A stretch of DNA of 52,377 nt from Dyadobacter bucti. Lineage in GTDB: Bacteria; Bacteroidota; Bacteroidia; Cytophagales; Spirosomataceae. Shown here piece after piece: positions 34,070 to 42,974 of this stretch (the first letter of the stretch is position 1; each line of letters starts with the position of its first letter). The stretch lies in assembly GCF_005869225.1 (NCBI RefSeq), contig NZ_SWFP01000017.1, positions 1 through 52,377 on the forward strand. Reading direction: 5' to 3'. A program made the translations under genes and the position numbers. A model generated the notes under the pieces. That model ran no database searches. It was not told where the DNA came from and saw only the letters and a list, made by a program, of their open reading frames with translations.

Positions 34070-34282
34070 AAAGTGAAGCGAGCCGGGCCCATCACTATTG
34101 AGAATGAAAGCATAAGGACCGGCGCGGCAGACAATCATTCAGACTTAATTGTAAGACTCGTAGTTTTTGATAAGTTCCACAAGGAGGTAATGAGTATGGT
34201 CAAAACAATAATGGGTGTGACGAAAACGGAAGCCGGCTTACCAACAGCAACGTGTGCCTTTGAACGCAGATAGCAATAGCTT

Positions 34283-34891
34283 TTATTCGATAACAACACT
34301 TTCAAGGCCTTTTTGTAACGCAGTTTCCTGCAGACCCGGAATTCTTTGCCCTTCCACGCGAAATGTGGTAATGTCGGTAATGCCAATAAAGCCTAGTATA
34401 AATTTCAGATAGGGACTGACGAAATCAAACGACTGCATGGGCCCTTCGGAATACACACCGCTGGATGCGATCGCGATATATGCTTTTTTGTTTTTCAAAA
34501 GGCCCTCGGGCATTCCGTTCTCTTTGTAGCTGAAAGTTATCCCCGGTCTGGCAATGTGATCTAGGTATGCTTTCAATGTGGACGTGATTGCAAAATTGTA
34601 GAATGGGGCACCAAAGACATAGATATCCGCTTCCTGCATTTCCGCAATAGCTTCGTCTGAAATCTTTATCGCTTTCATTTGTTCAGATGTGTGATTTTCG
34701 GCAGGTGTAAACCATGAGCCAATTTGCAGTCCGTCTAAATGCGGAAACGCTTCTTTTGCCAAATCTCTTTCTTTGACAATGCTATCAGGGTATTTTTCTT
34801 GAATTTTCTCAATGATAACGCTACCCAATTGTTTGCTTACCGAAGCCTCACCTTGTGGGCTTGTAATAATATGTAATACTTTTTTGCTCAT
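34283..34891 (-). CDS. azoR: FMN-dependent NADH-azoreductase
   Basis: The 202-aa flavodoxin-like protein shows the FMN phosphate loop SPQGEASVSK (about 11-20), the PFYNFAITSTLKAYLDHIAR stretch that contacts the flavin, and the RPGITFSY segment, all signatures of the AzoR family. It should reduce quinones and azo compounds by two electrons with NADH in the cytoplasm, protecting against electrophilic stress. It is monocistronic, with a -7 box TAATTTTG (34921-34914 on the minus strand) and clustered TTAG/CTAA half-sites upstream. No regulator gene is adjacent. Confidence 0.9.
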   Translation of the reverse strand: MSKKVLHIITSPQGEASVSKQLGSVIIEKIQEKYPDSIVKERDLAKEAFPHLDGLQIGSWFTPAENHTSEQMKAIKISDEAIAEMQEADIYVFGAPFYNFAITSTLKAYLDHIARPGITFSYKENGMPEGLLKNKKAYIAIASSGVYSEGPMQSFDFVSPYLKFILGFIGITDITTFRVEGQRIPGLQETALQKGLESVVIE

Positions 34892-34913
34892 TATTTTTTT
34901 GTTTGTAATGATG

Positions 34914-34971
34914 CAAAATTAGCGATGTTTGCTAACCATTAATTAGTAGTATACAAAAGGTTAGTACTAAC
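34914..34971 (-). promoter_or_regulatory. azoR promoter and operator cluster
   Basis: The -7 box TAATTTTG is at 34921-34914. Dyads overlap or adjoin it: TTAGC (34919-34923)/GCTAA (34931-34935), CTAACC (34932-34937)/GGTTAG (34959-34964), and the perfect palindrome GTTAGTACTAAC (34960-34971). The repeated TTAG/CTAA half-sites suggest two or more dimers of one regulator, which is not encoded next to the gene. Confidence 0.5.
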
Positions 34972-35222
34972 ATTTAGGTTACCTGATAAATATGAAAGCG
35001 GGGCCAACAAAGTCAACGCGCTATTTATACAGCTCTTCGGGTAGTATGGACGAAGCGCCGGGAATTGTCGTGTAACCTCTGAGCTTCTGTGGCAGTAGTG
35101 CACCTGATGGAACAACAGTCTGCCCATGCAAATCATATTCCTTTTGACTACATCAAAAGGCGTTTTGGCTACTTCTGCTTTTTATTCCTGCTGCAATTTT
35201 GCATAAACGAAAACAGGATAAA
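34972..35222. other. Divergent intergenic region before the TonB-dependent receptor
   Basis: This stretch must hold the receptor promoter. No clear TAnnTTTG box was found; the nearest is CAATTTTG shortly before the start. No recognisable frame, tRNA or strong hairpin was seen. Confidence 0.4.
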
Positions 35223-37625
35223 ATGAAAAAAAGAAGCAAGATGAAGACCTGCTTGATGGTCCTACTATTCAGTGTGGCGAGTTTAATGTCATTCGCACAA
35301 ACGACAGGAAATTTCAAAGGGAAGATTTTAGATCAATCCACAAAGCAACCGGTTGTGGGCGCGACGGTGCAAATTGATCAGACACAGCTTGGGGCGACAA
35401 CCGACACAACCGGAGTATTTACAATCAATAACATCCCGACAGGAACTTACGGGGTAACGATCTCCTACCTGGGTTTTCAAACCAAAAATATCAGCGAAGT
35501 AATCATTACCTCAGGCAAAACATATTATTCGGAACTTGAAATCCTGGAAGCGGTAGCCAACTTAAATGAGGCGACGGTCCGGGCATTTAAAGGGGAAAAC
35601 AATCTTCTGACACCAGTTTCCACTTTTTCCTATTCGCGGGAAGAGATTTTTAGAAATCCCGGCGCCCAGGGCGATATCATGCGGGCTTTGGGAAGTCTGG
35701 CGGGCGTGGTAAGCAGCGGGGCTCAATTCTCGGCCATTGCTGCACGGGGGCAGGGAACGCAGGACAATGTGTATATGGTCGACGATATACCGATGTTCAA
35801 TTTGTCGCATTTGGAAGCGGAGGGTTTTAACTCAGGTTTTAACGACCCCAATGGCGGCCGGTTCAGCATTTTTGCTCCCCGGATTATCGACAATGTTCAA
35901 TTCCAGAATGGCGGCTTCGATGCGGTGTATGGTCGGAAATCTTCGTCCTATCTTGGGCTTGGGATCAAGGAAGGTAACAAGGCCACCTGGTCATTTGCCG
36001 GACAGTTTGATTTGCTGGGCGCTACCCTCATTGCCGATGGTCCGGTATCTAAAAAAACAAGCTTGTTCGCCTCGGGCCGGTACCAGAACTTTGGGTTGTT
36101 ACAACGGATGCTGGACCAGCAAAATCCGGTCAGCATCGGCTTTGGCGATTATTTGATTAAAACGACCACGGAGCTCAATGCAAAAAACAAACTTTCCGTC
36201 ATAGCCATGTATAACCCGGAAAGGCCACGCCGGGGCATTGATGATATCGATACAGACTACAATATCAATGACGACAACAGTGGCGGGACCATACTCTTTA
36301 ATCACGAAGGCAGCAAAGCCCTGGTTGGACTAAACTTGCGAACGCTGATTGACAGTAAAAGTTACATCAAGAATGTCCTGTACTTCCGTTCATCGACAGT
36401 CGACAACAATTTCGGCCATTTCACGCCGTCGCTGGATGAGGAAGGTATGGTGCTGGACCCACGATCGGGCAGATATGAGGATGATTTACGCCGGATCAAA
36501 AACGACCAAATGGAAATTGGCTACCGCTCAATCTACACCAAACGCTTTGATAAACTGACAATAACCGCGGGTTTGGATGCCGCTGTGGTGAACCTTGATT
36601 ATGAAAGAAGCTTAAAGCGCATCGATACCGTTTATTCTTTCCGTAATACGGACCTCAGGCCAAGCCCCGGGCAATATTATCAGATCCTGAACCCATCCCA
36701 ATACAATTCCAGTTTTGATAACAGTGCCTTCAACGGATCGGGCTACGTGGCGGTATCATGGAAAATCGCGAATGGATTTACCCTGAACCCAAGCATTCGC
36801 TACGATTACACAGGCTTCACGGAGCAGCATACCGTTTCGCCGAGAATAAGCGGCAGCATTCTGCTGGGCGACAAACAGAGCATCAATTTTGCTTCCGGTA
36901 TCTACTTTCAGGATGCTGCTTTCTCTGACCTTGCGGGTCAAAGCGCTGCCAATAAGCTGAAAAATGAACGCACTTTTCAGAATATTCTGGGCTATAAATA
37001 TCAATTTTCAGGCGATTTGAAACTGGTTGTGGAAGGTTGGCATAAACAGTTCGACGACGTGGTTGTCCAGCCCAACCGGGTGCAGAGTTACCTCCATAAT
37101 AACGGTACCGGCTACGCATACGGCGCTGACCTGAGCCTTACCAAAAGACTTTCACAAAGCTGGTACGGGACCGCCAGTTATTCTTACATGGAAAGCCAGC
37201 GGGATGATCACAGTGGCCTGGGCGCATACGACTACACGTTCAACATACCACACAACTTTTCCATACTGGGGAGCTATAAGCCTAATAATAAATGGATCTT
37301 CTCGGGTAAATTCCGGTACAGCACCGGTCGGCCCGCAGATATATACACGCTTCACTCCAATGTGCTGAACAATCCCGATATGCTGCGTTATTCACAGGAA
37401 ATCACTGAGGTCAATGGCAGAAGACTACCTGATTATGTCAGCCTGGATATGCGCGTTGATTACAATGTGCCTTTGAAAAAGGGAATGTTCTCCGCCTTTG
37501 TAGATCTTGCCGATATCAATAACCAGTTTAATGTAAATTCTGAGGTATTCATTCCCAATACCGGCGGCGTGTACAGGGTCGGCCTGGGTGTGTTTCCCAC
37601 GTTTGGTGTACGGGTTGAGCTGTAA
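35223..37625 (+). CDS. TonB-dependent receptor with carboxypeptidase-regulatory-like domain
   Basis: The longest frame starts at a TTG (35199). The ATG at 35223 is preferred because AGGA lies a few bases upstream and a signal peptide follows (ending SLMSFAQ). The protein of about 800 aa has an N-terminal carboxypeptidase-regulatory-like beta domain (about 30-110; GKILDQSTKQPVVGATV), a plug domain (about 115-230; GDIMRALGSLAGVVSSG, DNVYMVDDIPM), and a C-terminal beta barrel ending in VFPTFGVRVEL. Such outer-membrane receptors take up siderophores, vitamins or glycans by TonB. No SusD partner, sigma/anti-sigma pair or enzyme operon is adjacent, and the barrel is rather short for the family, so the substrate cannot be guessed. 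Confidence 0.88.
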   Translation: MKKRSKMKTCLMVLLFSVASLMSFAQTTGNFKGKILDQSTKQPVVGATVQIDQTQLGATTDTTGVFTINNIPTGTYGVTISYLGFQTKNISEVIITSGKTYYSELEILEAVANLNEATVRAFKGENNLLTPVSTFSYSREEIFRNPGAQGDIMRALGSLAGVVSSGAQFSAIAARGQGTQDNVYMVDDIPMFNLSHLEAEGFNSGFNDPNGGRFSIFAPRIIDNVQFQNGGFDAVYGRKSSSYLGLGIKEGNKATWSFAGQFDLLGATLIADGPVSKKTSLFASGRYQNFGLLQRMLDQQNPVSIGFGDYLIKTTTELNAKNKLSVIAMYNPERPRRGIDDIDTDYNINDDNSGGTILFNHEGSKALVGLNLRTLIDSKSYIKNVLYFRSSTVDNNFGHFTPSLDEEGMVLDPRSGRYEDDLRRIKNDQMEIGYRSIYTKRFDKLTITAGLDAAVVNLDYERSLKRIDTVYSFRNTDLRPSPGQYYQILNPSQYNSSFDNSAFNGSGYVAVSWKIANGFTLNPSIRYDYTGFTEQHTVSPRISGSILLGDKQSINFASGIYFQDAAFSDLAGQSAANKLKNERTFQNILGYKYQFSGDLKLVVEGWHKQFDDVVVQPNRVQSYLHNNGTGYAYGADLSLTKRLSQSWYGTASYSYMESQRDDHSGLGAYDYTFNIPHNFSILGSYKPNNKWIFSGKFRYSTGRPADIYTLHSNVLNNPDMLRYSQEITEVNGRRLPDYVSLDMRVDYNVPLKKGMFSAFVDLADINNQFNVNSEVFIPNTGGVYRVGLGVFPTFGVRVEL

Positions 37626-37767
37626 ATAGCCTTAAAACGAATTGTTTTGATGTGGTTAAAATATCCTTTCAAGTCTTAAATAAAATATGCCAAACGCACC
37701 GATCAGAATAAACTCAATACCTCAGGCCCATAAGATGCAAGGGTTCGCTCCTCCGCCGCACCCGTTG

Positions 37768-37813
37768 ATCCGGATATGAGCCCAAGGGGTGGATGCTGTT
37801 TGTACATCCGGAT
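37768..37813 (+). terminator. Possible terminator-like stem
   Basis: ATCCGGAT occurs at 37768-37775 and 37806-37813 (self-complementary, so the copies can pair) and the second is followed by TTTTT. The 30-nt loop makes it weak. It lies about 140 bp after the TonB-receptor stop. Confidence 0.3.
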
Positions 37814-37856
37814 TTTTTCTGGGGCTCTCCACTTGCAAAAAAGATAAAACAATACG

Positions 37857-38019
37857 AGTTTTTATCAGCGGCAGTTCATTACCCGTAAAATAGCTGATCA
37901 CCAAATCCTTGACCGGCTGAATGTTTTATTGGATGCGTATTTCAATAGAATCGTTCAACAAACTTTTTAAGACCAAAACCAAAGTGTCCCCGTTGGAATT
38001 CAGGGCTTCATTCAACTGA
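37857..38019 (+). pseudogene. Remnant of an AraC-family regulator gene
   Basis: In frame from 37857 the DNA reads SFYQRQFITRKIADHQILDR and on to a stop at 37970, matching the middle of the two AraC genes at 39019 and 42975 (RYYKRQFITRKVVNDDIL and RFYARQFITRKVANDEIL). After a shift, 37963-38019 reads LFKTKTKVSPLEFRASFN and a stop, matching their C-termini (LFKNKTNQSPMEFRASFT). The HTH region between is deleted and the N-terminal half is gone. It is a decayed third paralogue directly upstream of the SDR gene. Confidence 0.75.
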
Positions 38020-38106
38020 CCATGAAAAAGGTTCTAAATTGCCCAAACTAGGATGATGATACAACTTCAAAAAAGCCTAACGGAATAATACGGAATACTC
38101 CCTCAA

Positions 38107-38138
38107 TTCGGCTACAACATTTCCTGTTTCGGCTACAA
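38107..38138 (+). repeat. Tandem direct repeats, candidate AraC-type operator
   Basis: TTCGGCTACAA occurs at 38107-38117 and 38128-38138, a 21-bp period that places both copies on the same face of the helix. They lie 50-80 bp before the SDR ATG at 38188. Same-face direct repeats are the usual form of AraC-family sites. Confidence 0.55.
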
Positions 38139-38187
38139 GCGCCTTGTCACGATCGCGGAAATTTGCTGTGTAAAAATTAAAAATGAT

Positions 38188-38961
38188 ATGCAGACAGAAA
38201 CAAAGAAAGTGGCACTGGTTACAGGAGCAAATACTGGCGTGGGATACCAGATCGCTAAATCACTTGCTGAGGAAGGCTATACGGTTTACGTTGGTGCCAG
38301 AAACCCGGACAAAGGGGAGGTTGCAGCTACCGGGATTGGAAAACAGTCAAAAGCCATTCAATTGGATGTTACCGATTCCCAATCCATCGATGCAGCAGTA
38401 AGGCAAATTCAAAGCGAAGCCGGATACCTGACGCTGCTCGTTAATAACGCGGCCATCTCGAATGCGGGTAAACCTGGACGCACCATGGAAGAGGTCCTTG
38501 GAGCTCAGCGCGCCAGTATCGCGCCTATCGACGAAATGAAAAAGGTCTGGGAAACGAATGTGTTTGGCACACTTGCCGTGACACAAGCCTTTTTACCTCT
38601 GTTAAGGAAGGCTGAGAAAGCGCGGATTGTGACCGTGTCGAGCGCATTGGGTTCTCTTACTTTGAATGCCAATCCAGCTAATCCATACCGCTCAGCCTTC
38701 GATGCCGTCTATGGGGCATCCAAAACTGCGCTTAATGGTGTTTTCCTTTCGCTGGCCATCGATTTAGCGAATACCAATATCAAAGTGCACCTGGTAAGTC
38801 CTGGTTTTACGGCAACGGCTCTGAATAATTTTCAGGGGACCGATTCGGTTGAAGAAGGATCTATGGAACCAATCAGGGTGGCCTTGTCAGAGGACTTGCC
38901 GACAGGAAGTTTTACCGGACCCGCTGATTATGCCGGATCAGACAACATTGTTCCGTGGTAA
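38188..38961 (+). CDS. Short-chain dehydrogenase/reductase
   Basis: This 257-aa SDR shows TGANTGVG (12-19), NNAA (86-89), a Ser151/152 pair, Tyr175 and Lys179 (YGASK). The substrate loop (PGRTMEEVLGAQRASIAPID) is longer than in FabG, as in many AraC-linked Bacteroidota SDRs. It should use NAD(P) for oxidoreduction of an unknown small molecule. An AraC gene follows 57 bp later on the same strand and is probably co-transcribed. A direct repeat with 21-bp spacing lies upstream. Confidence 0.85.
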   Translation: MQTETKKVALVTGANTGVGYQIAKSLAEEGYTVYVGARNPDKGEVAATGIGKQSKAIQLDVTDSQSIDAAVRQIQSEAGYLTLLVNNAAISNAGKPGRTMEEVLGAQRASIAPIDEMKKVWETNVFGTLAVTQAFLPLLRKAEKARIVTVSSALGSLTLNANPANPYRSAFDAVYGASKTALNGVFLSLAIDLANTNIKVHLVSPGFTATALNNFQGTDSVEEGSMEPIRVALSEDLPTGSFTGPADYAGSDNIVPW

Positions 38962-39018
38962 TAATGGCAGGGACAAAATCCTGTGGCTGGAAACAGTCAC
39001 GGGGTTTGGTATATTTAT

Positions 39019-39942
39019 ATGATGAAAACTAAGGAAGACAAATTGATACGGTTCATAACGATCTCGGAGACGCATGAGGCTTTTGGCTTGCCCAAACCCC
39101 AACATCCTTTGATCAGCCTGGTGCATTTCAACGGGCGCAACCCTTTTAATACAAGCATGGCGCCGATCTATGACGTGCTTAGCTTCTATAAAATCACTTT
39201 CATTACCGATAACAACGGAAGGCTGAAATACGGAAGGGACTGTTATGATTACGATGAAGGAAGCATGCTGTTCCTGGCGCCTAACCAATTAGTGGGCAGC
39301 ACAGATTATAATAGCAGGACCTATTGTTACATCCTGCTCATACACCCCGATTTTTTACTGGGCTATCCTTTGGCGAGTAAGATCAGGCAATACGGCTATT
39401 TCGCATATTCAGCGAATGAAGCACTGCATTTGTCCGACACAGAAAAGGAAAATATCCTTTCGATTTACAGGAACATGGAAAAGGAGCTCAACAGCCGTGT
39501 GGATGAATTCAGTCAGGAGCTCATGATCGCCCATATCGAATTGCTGCTGAGCTATGTTAACCGCTACTACAAGCGGCAGTTCATTACCCGCAAGGTGGTC
39601 AACGATGATATCCTGTCGAAAACAGAAGCCATACTCGATCATTATTTGAACAGCCAGCAATCCCTTCATGACGGGGTTCCTACCGTTCAATTTCTCTCTG
39701 AAAAACTGAACCTTTCGCCGGGTTACCTAAGCGATATGCTCCGTTCGCTGATCGGGCAGAATGCCCAGCAGTACATCCACGAAAAATTAATCGAGAAAGC
39801 CAAAGAGCGGCTGACCACGACGCAGCTTAGCATGTCCGAAATTGCCTATGAGCTCGGATTTGAACATTCGCAAAGTTTCAGCAAGCTATTTAAAAACAAA
39901 ACCAATCAATCTCCGATGGAGTTTAGGGCTTCGTTTACGTAA
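39019..39942 (+). CDS. AraC-family transcriptional regulator
   Basis: The longest frame starts at a GTG (38983); the paired ATGs at 39019/39022 are preferred because homology with the 42975 paralogue begins there (LPKPQHPLIS versus LPKPKHPLIS). The protein of about 307 aa has an N-terminal cupin-like sensor (KYGRDCYDYDEGSMLFLAPN) and the C-terminal double HTH (about 210-305; LNLSPGYLSDMLRSLIGQNA, YELGFEHSQSFSKLFKNKT). It follows the SDR and probably controls it through the direct repeats upstream (inference). Confidence 0.87.
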   Translation: MMKTKEDKLIRFITISETHEAFGLPKPQHPLISLVHFNGRNPFNTSMAPIYDVLSFYKITFITDNNGRLKYGRDCYDYDEGSMLFLAPNQLVGSTDYNSRTYCYILLIHPDFLLGYPLASKIRQYGYFAYSANEALHLSDTEKENILSIYRNMEKELNSRVDEFSQELMIAHIELLLSYVNRYYKRQFITRKVVNDDILSKTEAILDHYLNSQQSLHDGVPTVQFLSEKLNLSPGYLSDMLRSLIGQNAQQYIHEKLIEKAKERLTTTQLSMSEIAYELGFEHSQSFSKLFKNKTNQSPMEFRASFT

Positions 39943-39994
39943 AAACATTCGTTCGAAGGTCGTAAAATTGAGAATGGCAAAGGATTGATTTTAT

Positions 39995-40002
39995 TAACTT
40001 TG
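39995..40002 (+). promoter_or_regulatory. -7 box immediately before the AraC gene at 40007
   Basis: TAACTTTG matches TAnnTTTG and ends 5 bp before the ATG at 40007. If it is used, the transcript starts at or just after the start codon, so the mRNA would be leaderless. Confidence 0.45.
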
Positions 40003-40006
40003 CCCC

Positions 40007-40870
40007 ATGCTAAATGAAGAAACGACTGGAATACCCGGACTGAATGAAGTGGACCTTCGACTTACAGGTTTTAAAGTTCATGCACTTCCGGAATCAACAG
40101 AAGTCCCGGTCAAAGCCGGGCGGCGCGACTTTTACAAAATGGGTTTGGTCAACGGCGACATGACCATTAATTATGGTGGTCAGCTACTGGAGATTAAAGG
40201 GACCGCACTCTTTTTCGTCAACCCGCAAGTGCCGCACGCGCTCGTTCGTCGTATCAACCGTACCAGTGGCTACGCCTGCATCTTTACTGAAACCTTCCTC
40301 AATGGACGGGAATTACAGGACTCCCCACTTTTCAGGGTCGGCGAAAATCCGGTTGTACCACTTAATGCAGAGCAAGCCGCATTTATGACTGGCCTTTTCG
40401 AGAAAATGCTGTCAGTATACGATGGCGACTATCTTTATAAGGGCGATCTGGTCAAAAACTACATTACGCTCATTATCCACGAGGCCCTTCGAATACAGCC
40501 CGCACAGCATGTCTCTACCTTTAGAAATGGCGAAAGCCGCATTTCACACCAATTCACTGACCTGCTCGAAAAGCAATTCCCGATTGAGCGCAGCGACGAT
40601 CCGCTCCGCTTACGCAGTCCGCAGGACTATGCCAGACATTTAAGCGTACATGTCAATTACCTGAACCGGTCTGTCAGGGAAACGACGGGTAAAACCACTT
40701 CGGCGCATATATCTGCACGGATTATTGCAGAAGGAAAAGCACTGTTGCAACATAGTGACTGGAGTGTAGCCGAGATCGCTTACGCGCTTGGGTTTGAGTA
40801 CCCTGCCTATTTTAATAACTATTTCAAACGCCTGACTGGTAGTACACCGAACACTTTCCGGAAGGTTTGA
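40007..40870 (+). CDS. AraC-family transcriptional regulator
   Basis: The 287-aa protein has a cupin-like N-terminus (DFYKMGLVNGDMTINYGG, then ALFFVNPQVPHAL) and a C-terminal double HTH (about 195-287; LSVHVNYLNRSVRETTGKTT, YALGFEYPAYFNNYFKRLTG). It belongs to a different AraC branch from its neighbours at 39019 and 42975. The next gene, an NAD-dependent epimerase, starts 85 bp later with its own -7 box and is a plausible target. The ATG at 40007 lies only 5 bp after a -7 box; the next in-frame methionine is 44 codons later. Confidence 0.85.
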   Translation: MLNEETTGIPGLNEVDLRLTGFKVHALPESTEVPVKAGRRDFYKMGLVNGDMTINYGGQLLEIKGTALFFVNPQVPHALVRRINRTSGYACIFTETFLNGRELQDSPLFRVGENPVVPLNAEQAAFMTGLFEKMLSVYDGDYLYKGDLVKNYITLIIHEALRIQPAQHVSTFRNGESRISHQFTDLLEKQFPIERSDDPLRLRSPQDYARHLSVHVNYLNRSVRETTGKTTSAHISARIIAEGKALLQHSDWSVAEIAYALGFEYPAYFNNYFKRLTGSTPNTFRKV

Positions 40871-40921
40871 AAATCATAGTTATTGGATTGATATTGATTG
40901 GCTGTCCGCCCAGCTGCGGCC

Positions 40922-40929
40922 TAATTTTG
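40922..40929 (+). promoter_or_regulatory. -7 box for the epimerase gene
   Basis: TAATTTTG matches TAnnTTTG, 26 bp before the ATG at 40956. A TTG at 40898-40900 gives a 21-bp spacer to the box. Confidence 0.55.
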
Positions 40930-40955
40930 CCTTATCATTATTAAATCATTCAACA

Positions 40956-41816
40956 ATGAAAATTTTAGTAACAGGAGCGACAGGAAAAGTAGGCAGCCGT
41001 TTAGTGCCACGGCTCATAGCCAAAGGCTATGATGTATCAATATTGGTCAGGGACGTTGCAAAGGCTGGCAGTTTGATAGAACTCGGCGCGACACCTGTCA
41101 CCGGCGATCTATTTGAACCAGCGACCTTGCCAGCGGCCGTTTCCGGCATGGATGCCGTGATCCATCTTGCCGCGTTATTCCGGACCTTTACAGATAATGA
41201 AGGTATCATCAAAACCAACCGCGAGGGAAGTATCGCACTAGCGCAGGCTGCACACGAAGCCGGAGTCAAACGATTTGTTTTTACCAGCACCTCTAATGTC
41301 TACGGTTCGGGATACCACCGCCCGGCAAAAGAAGACGAACAAGTGGATGTTAACGATCCGCGCGCTTACTCTTCCAGCAAGGTCGCCGCAGAAAGGGAAT
41401 TGATCGGGATGCAGCAAAATCAGGGATTTGACGTCCGTATTCTGCGTCTTGGCTTTGTCTACGGTGACAAAGACCCGCACATCGCCGAAATTATCCCATA
41501 TATCAAAAAGCTGAACATGCACTCTGGTTCACGCATGCACATGGTACATCACCTGGATGTCACGCAGGCACTGGTCCTGCTGCTCACCACCGAGGGATTG
41601 GATGGAGAGATCTTCAACGTAGCCGACGATGCACCCATCACTTTGTACGAACTGGCTGATTCTGTCGGAAAAGCAGCAGATACCTTTGATGGAACGGACG
41701 GGCCGCTTAACGACCCCTTCCATGGCATTCAGGATATTTCCAAACTTCGAAAGAAGACCGGCTTCCGGCCATTGGTGCCAAGCTACTACGTGGCCCGCGA
41801 TCTTGATATTTTGTAG
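40956..41816 (+). CDS. NAD-dependent epimerase/dehydratase (extended SDR)
   Basis: The 286-aa protein has the extended-SDR fingerprint TGATGKVGS (6-14), an aspartate-binding second strand, HLAAL after the fourth strand, Ser111-113 and the catalytic Tyr138-x-x-x-Lys142. The C-terminal substrate part is short (NVADDAPITLYELAD, then KKTGFRPLVPSYY). It could act on a sugar nucleotide or as a ketone/aldehyde reductase of the atypical extended class; sequence alone does not decide. It lies between an AraC gene and a zinc alcohol dehydrogenase, which suggests a small redox pathway. Confidence 0.82.
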   Translation: MKILVTGATGKVGSRLVPRLIAKGYDVSILVRDVAKAGSLIELGATPVTGDLFEPATLPAAVSGMDAVIHLAALFRTFTDNEGIIKTNREGSIALAQAAHEAGVKRFVFTSTSNVYGSGYHRPAKEDEQVDVNDPRAYSSSKVAAERELIGMQQNQGFDVRILRLGFVYGDKDPHIAEIIPYIKKLNMHSGSRMHMVHHLDVTQALVLLLTTEGLDGEIFNVADDAPITLYELADSVGKAADTFDGTDGPLNDPFHGIQDISKLRKKTGFRPLVPSYYVARDLDIL

Positions 41817-41877
41817 CCATAGACCGTGTGCTTAGCAGCGTTGGAAATTCGGATACCTTTTCCCCGGATTTGGATAA

Positions 41878-41906
41878 TTGTGGCCGCATGCCGCTCCCTA
41901 AGTTTG
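41878..41906 (+). promoter_or_regulatory. Promoter for the alcohol dehydrogenase gene
   Basis: TTG (41878-41880), an 18-bp spacer and TAAGTTTG (41899-41906) match the Bacteroidota -33/-7 pattern, 15 bp before the ATG at 41922. This argues that the longer frame from 41826 is not the real start. Confidence 0.6.
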
Positions 41907-41921
41907 CATCATAAAACAACT

Positions 41922-42965
41922 ATGATGATAACAGCAAAAGGATATGCGGCGCAAACGGCAGAGAGCCCACTAGCGCCCTGGCAATTTGAAAGACGCGAAG
42001 TCGGCGCGCACGATGTACAGATCGAAATACTATACTGCGGGGTTTGCCATACCGACATTCACCTGACCCGCAACGAATGGTTTGAAGGGATCTTTCCGAT
42101 GGTCCCCGGCCACGAGATCGTTGGCCGTATCAGTATGCTCGGTGCTCATGCCAGAAAGTTCAGCATCGGCGATCTGGGTGGCGTGGGCGTGATGGTAGAT
42201 TCCTGCCGGGAGTGCCCTGACTGCAAGAACGGGCAAGAGCAGTTTTGCAGTGTAGCCCCGGTCCAAACCTACAATAATCTGGGCCACGACGGCCAGCCTG
42301 TTTACGGCGGATATTCCAATACCATTGTTGTCCATGAAGACTTCGTGCATCGCATTTCTGAAAAGCTCGACCTGGCCGGAGTTGCCCCATTACTTTGCGC
42401 GGGAATAACAACCTATTCGCCACTAAGGAGATGGAATGTAGGTAAAGGACATAAACTGGCTGTGGTCGGTTTAGGTGGATTGGGCCACATGGGCGTTAAG
42501 TTTGGGAAAGCTTTGGGTGCAGAGGTGACGGTGCTGAGCACTTCTCCCGGCAAAAAGGAAGCGGCTACGCAGCTCGGGGCTGATCATTTTATCATTTCCA
42601 GGGATGAAGCACAGATGAAAGCAGCCTTCAAAACATTCGACTTTGTGCTCGATACCGTTTCGGGCAACAGTGATGTAAATCCTTATCTGGCGGTTTTGAA
42701 AAGCAACGGTGTTTACGTTAATGTCGGGATGCCGGCCAAGCCTTGGGAGGTGAGCTCCTTTTCGCTGGCGACAGGCAACAAAGTCATTGCCGGGTCTGGC
42801 GCCGGAGGGCTGCCCGAAACACAGCAGATGCTGGATTTTTGCGCCGAGCACGGTATTGTTTCCGACATTGAGCTGATTGATATCAAGGATATCCATACTG
42901 CCTATGACCGTATGCAAAAAGGGGATGTCCGCTACCGTTTTGTCATTGATATGAAAACCCTGTAA
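41922..42965 (+). CDS. Zinc-dependent NAD(P)-linked alcohol dehydrogenase (cinnamyl-alcohol type)
   Basis: From Met at 41922 the protein is 347 aa. Catalytic-zinc ligands are Cys42 (GVCHTD), His64 (PGHEIVG) and the cysteine in PLLCAG; the structural zinc has four cysteines in SCRECPDCKNGQEQFC. The Rossmann motif is GLGGLGH. The layout matches YahK/AdhC-like aldehyde reductases, which usually prefer NADPH. It should reduce aldehydes or oxidise primary alcohols in the cytoplasm. A close promoter supports independent transcription, and the AraC gene at 42975 starts 9 bp after its stop, so these two are one operon. Confidence 0.9.
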   Translation: MMITAKGYAAQTAESPLAPWQFERREVGAHDVQIEILYCGVCHTDIHLTRNEWFEGIFPMVPGHEIVGRISMLGAHARKFSIGDLGGVGVMVDSCRECPDCKNGQEQFCSVAPVQTYNNLGHDGQPVYGGYSNTIVVHEDFVHRISEKLDLAGVAPLLCAGITTYSPLRRWNVGKGHKLAVVGLGGLGHMGVKFGKALGAEVTVLSTSPGKKEAATQLGADHFIISRDEAQMKAAFKTFDFVLDTVSGNSDVNPYLAVLKSNGVYVNVGMPAKPWEVSSFSLATGNKVIAGSGAGGLPETQQMLDFCAEHGIVSDIELIDIKDIHTAYDRMQKGDVRYRFVIDMKTL

Positions 42966-42974
42966 CTTCAATCA

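Noticed and set aside
34073..34273. Rightward 66-codon frame between the Crp-like gene and azoR, with an AAGGAGG before an internal ATG
   Set aside because: No recognisable domain, and it starts in the operator region of the divergent gene. Probably chance, though a tiny gene at 34193-34273 is not excluded.
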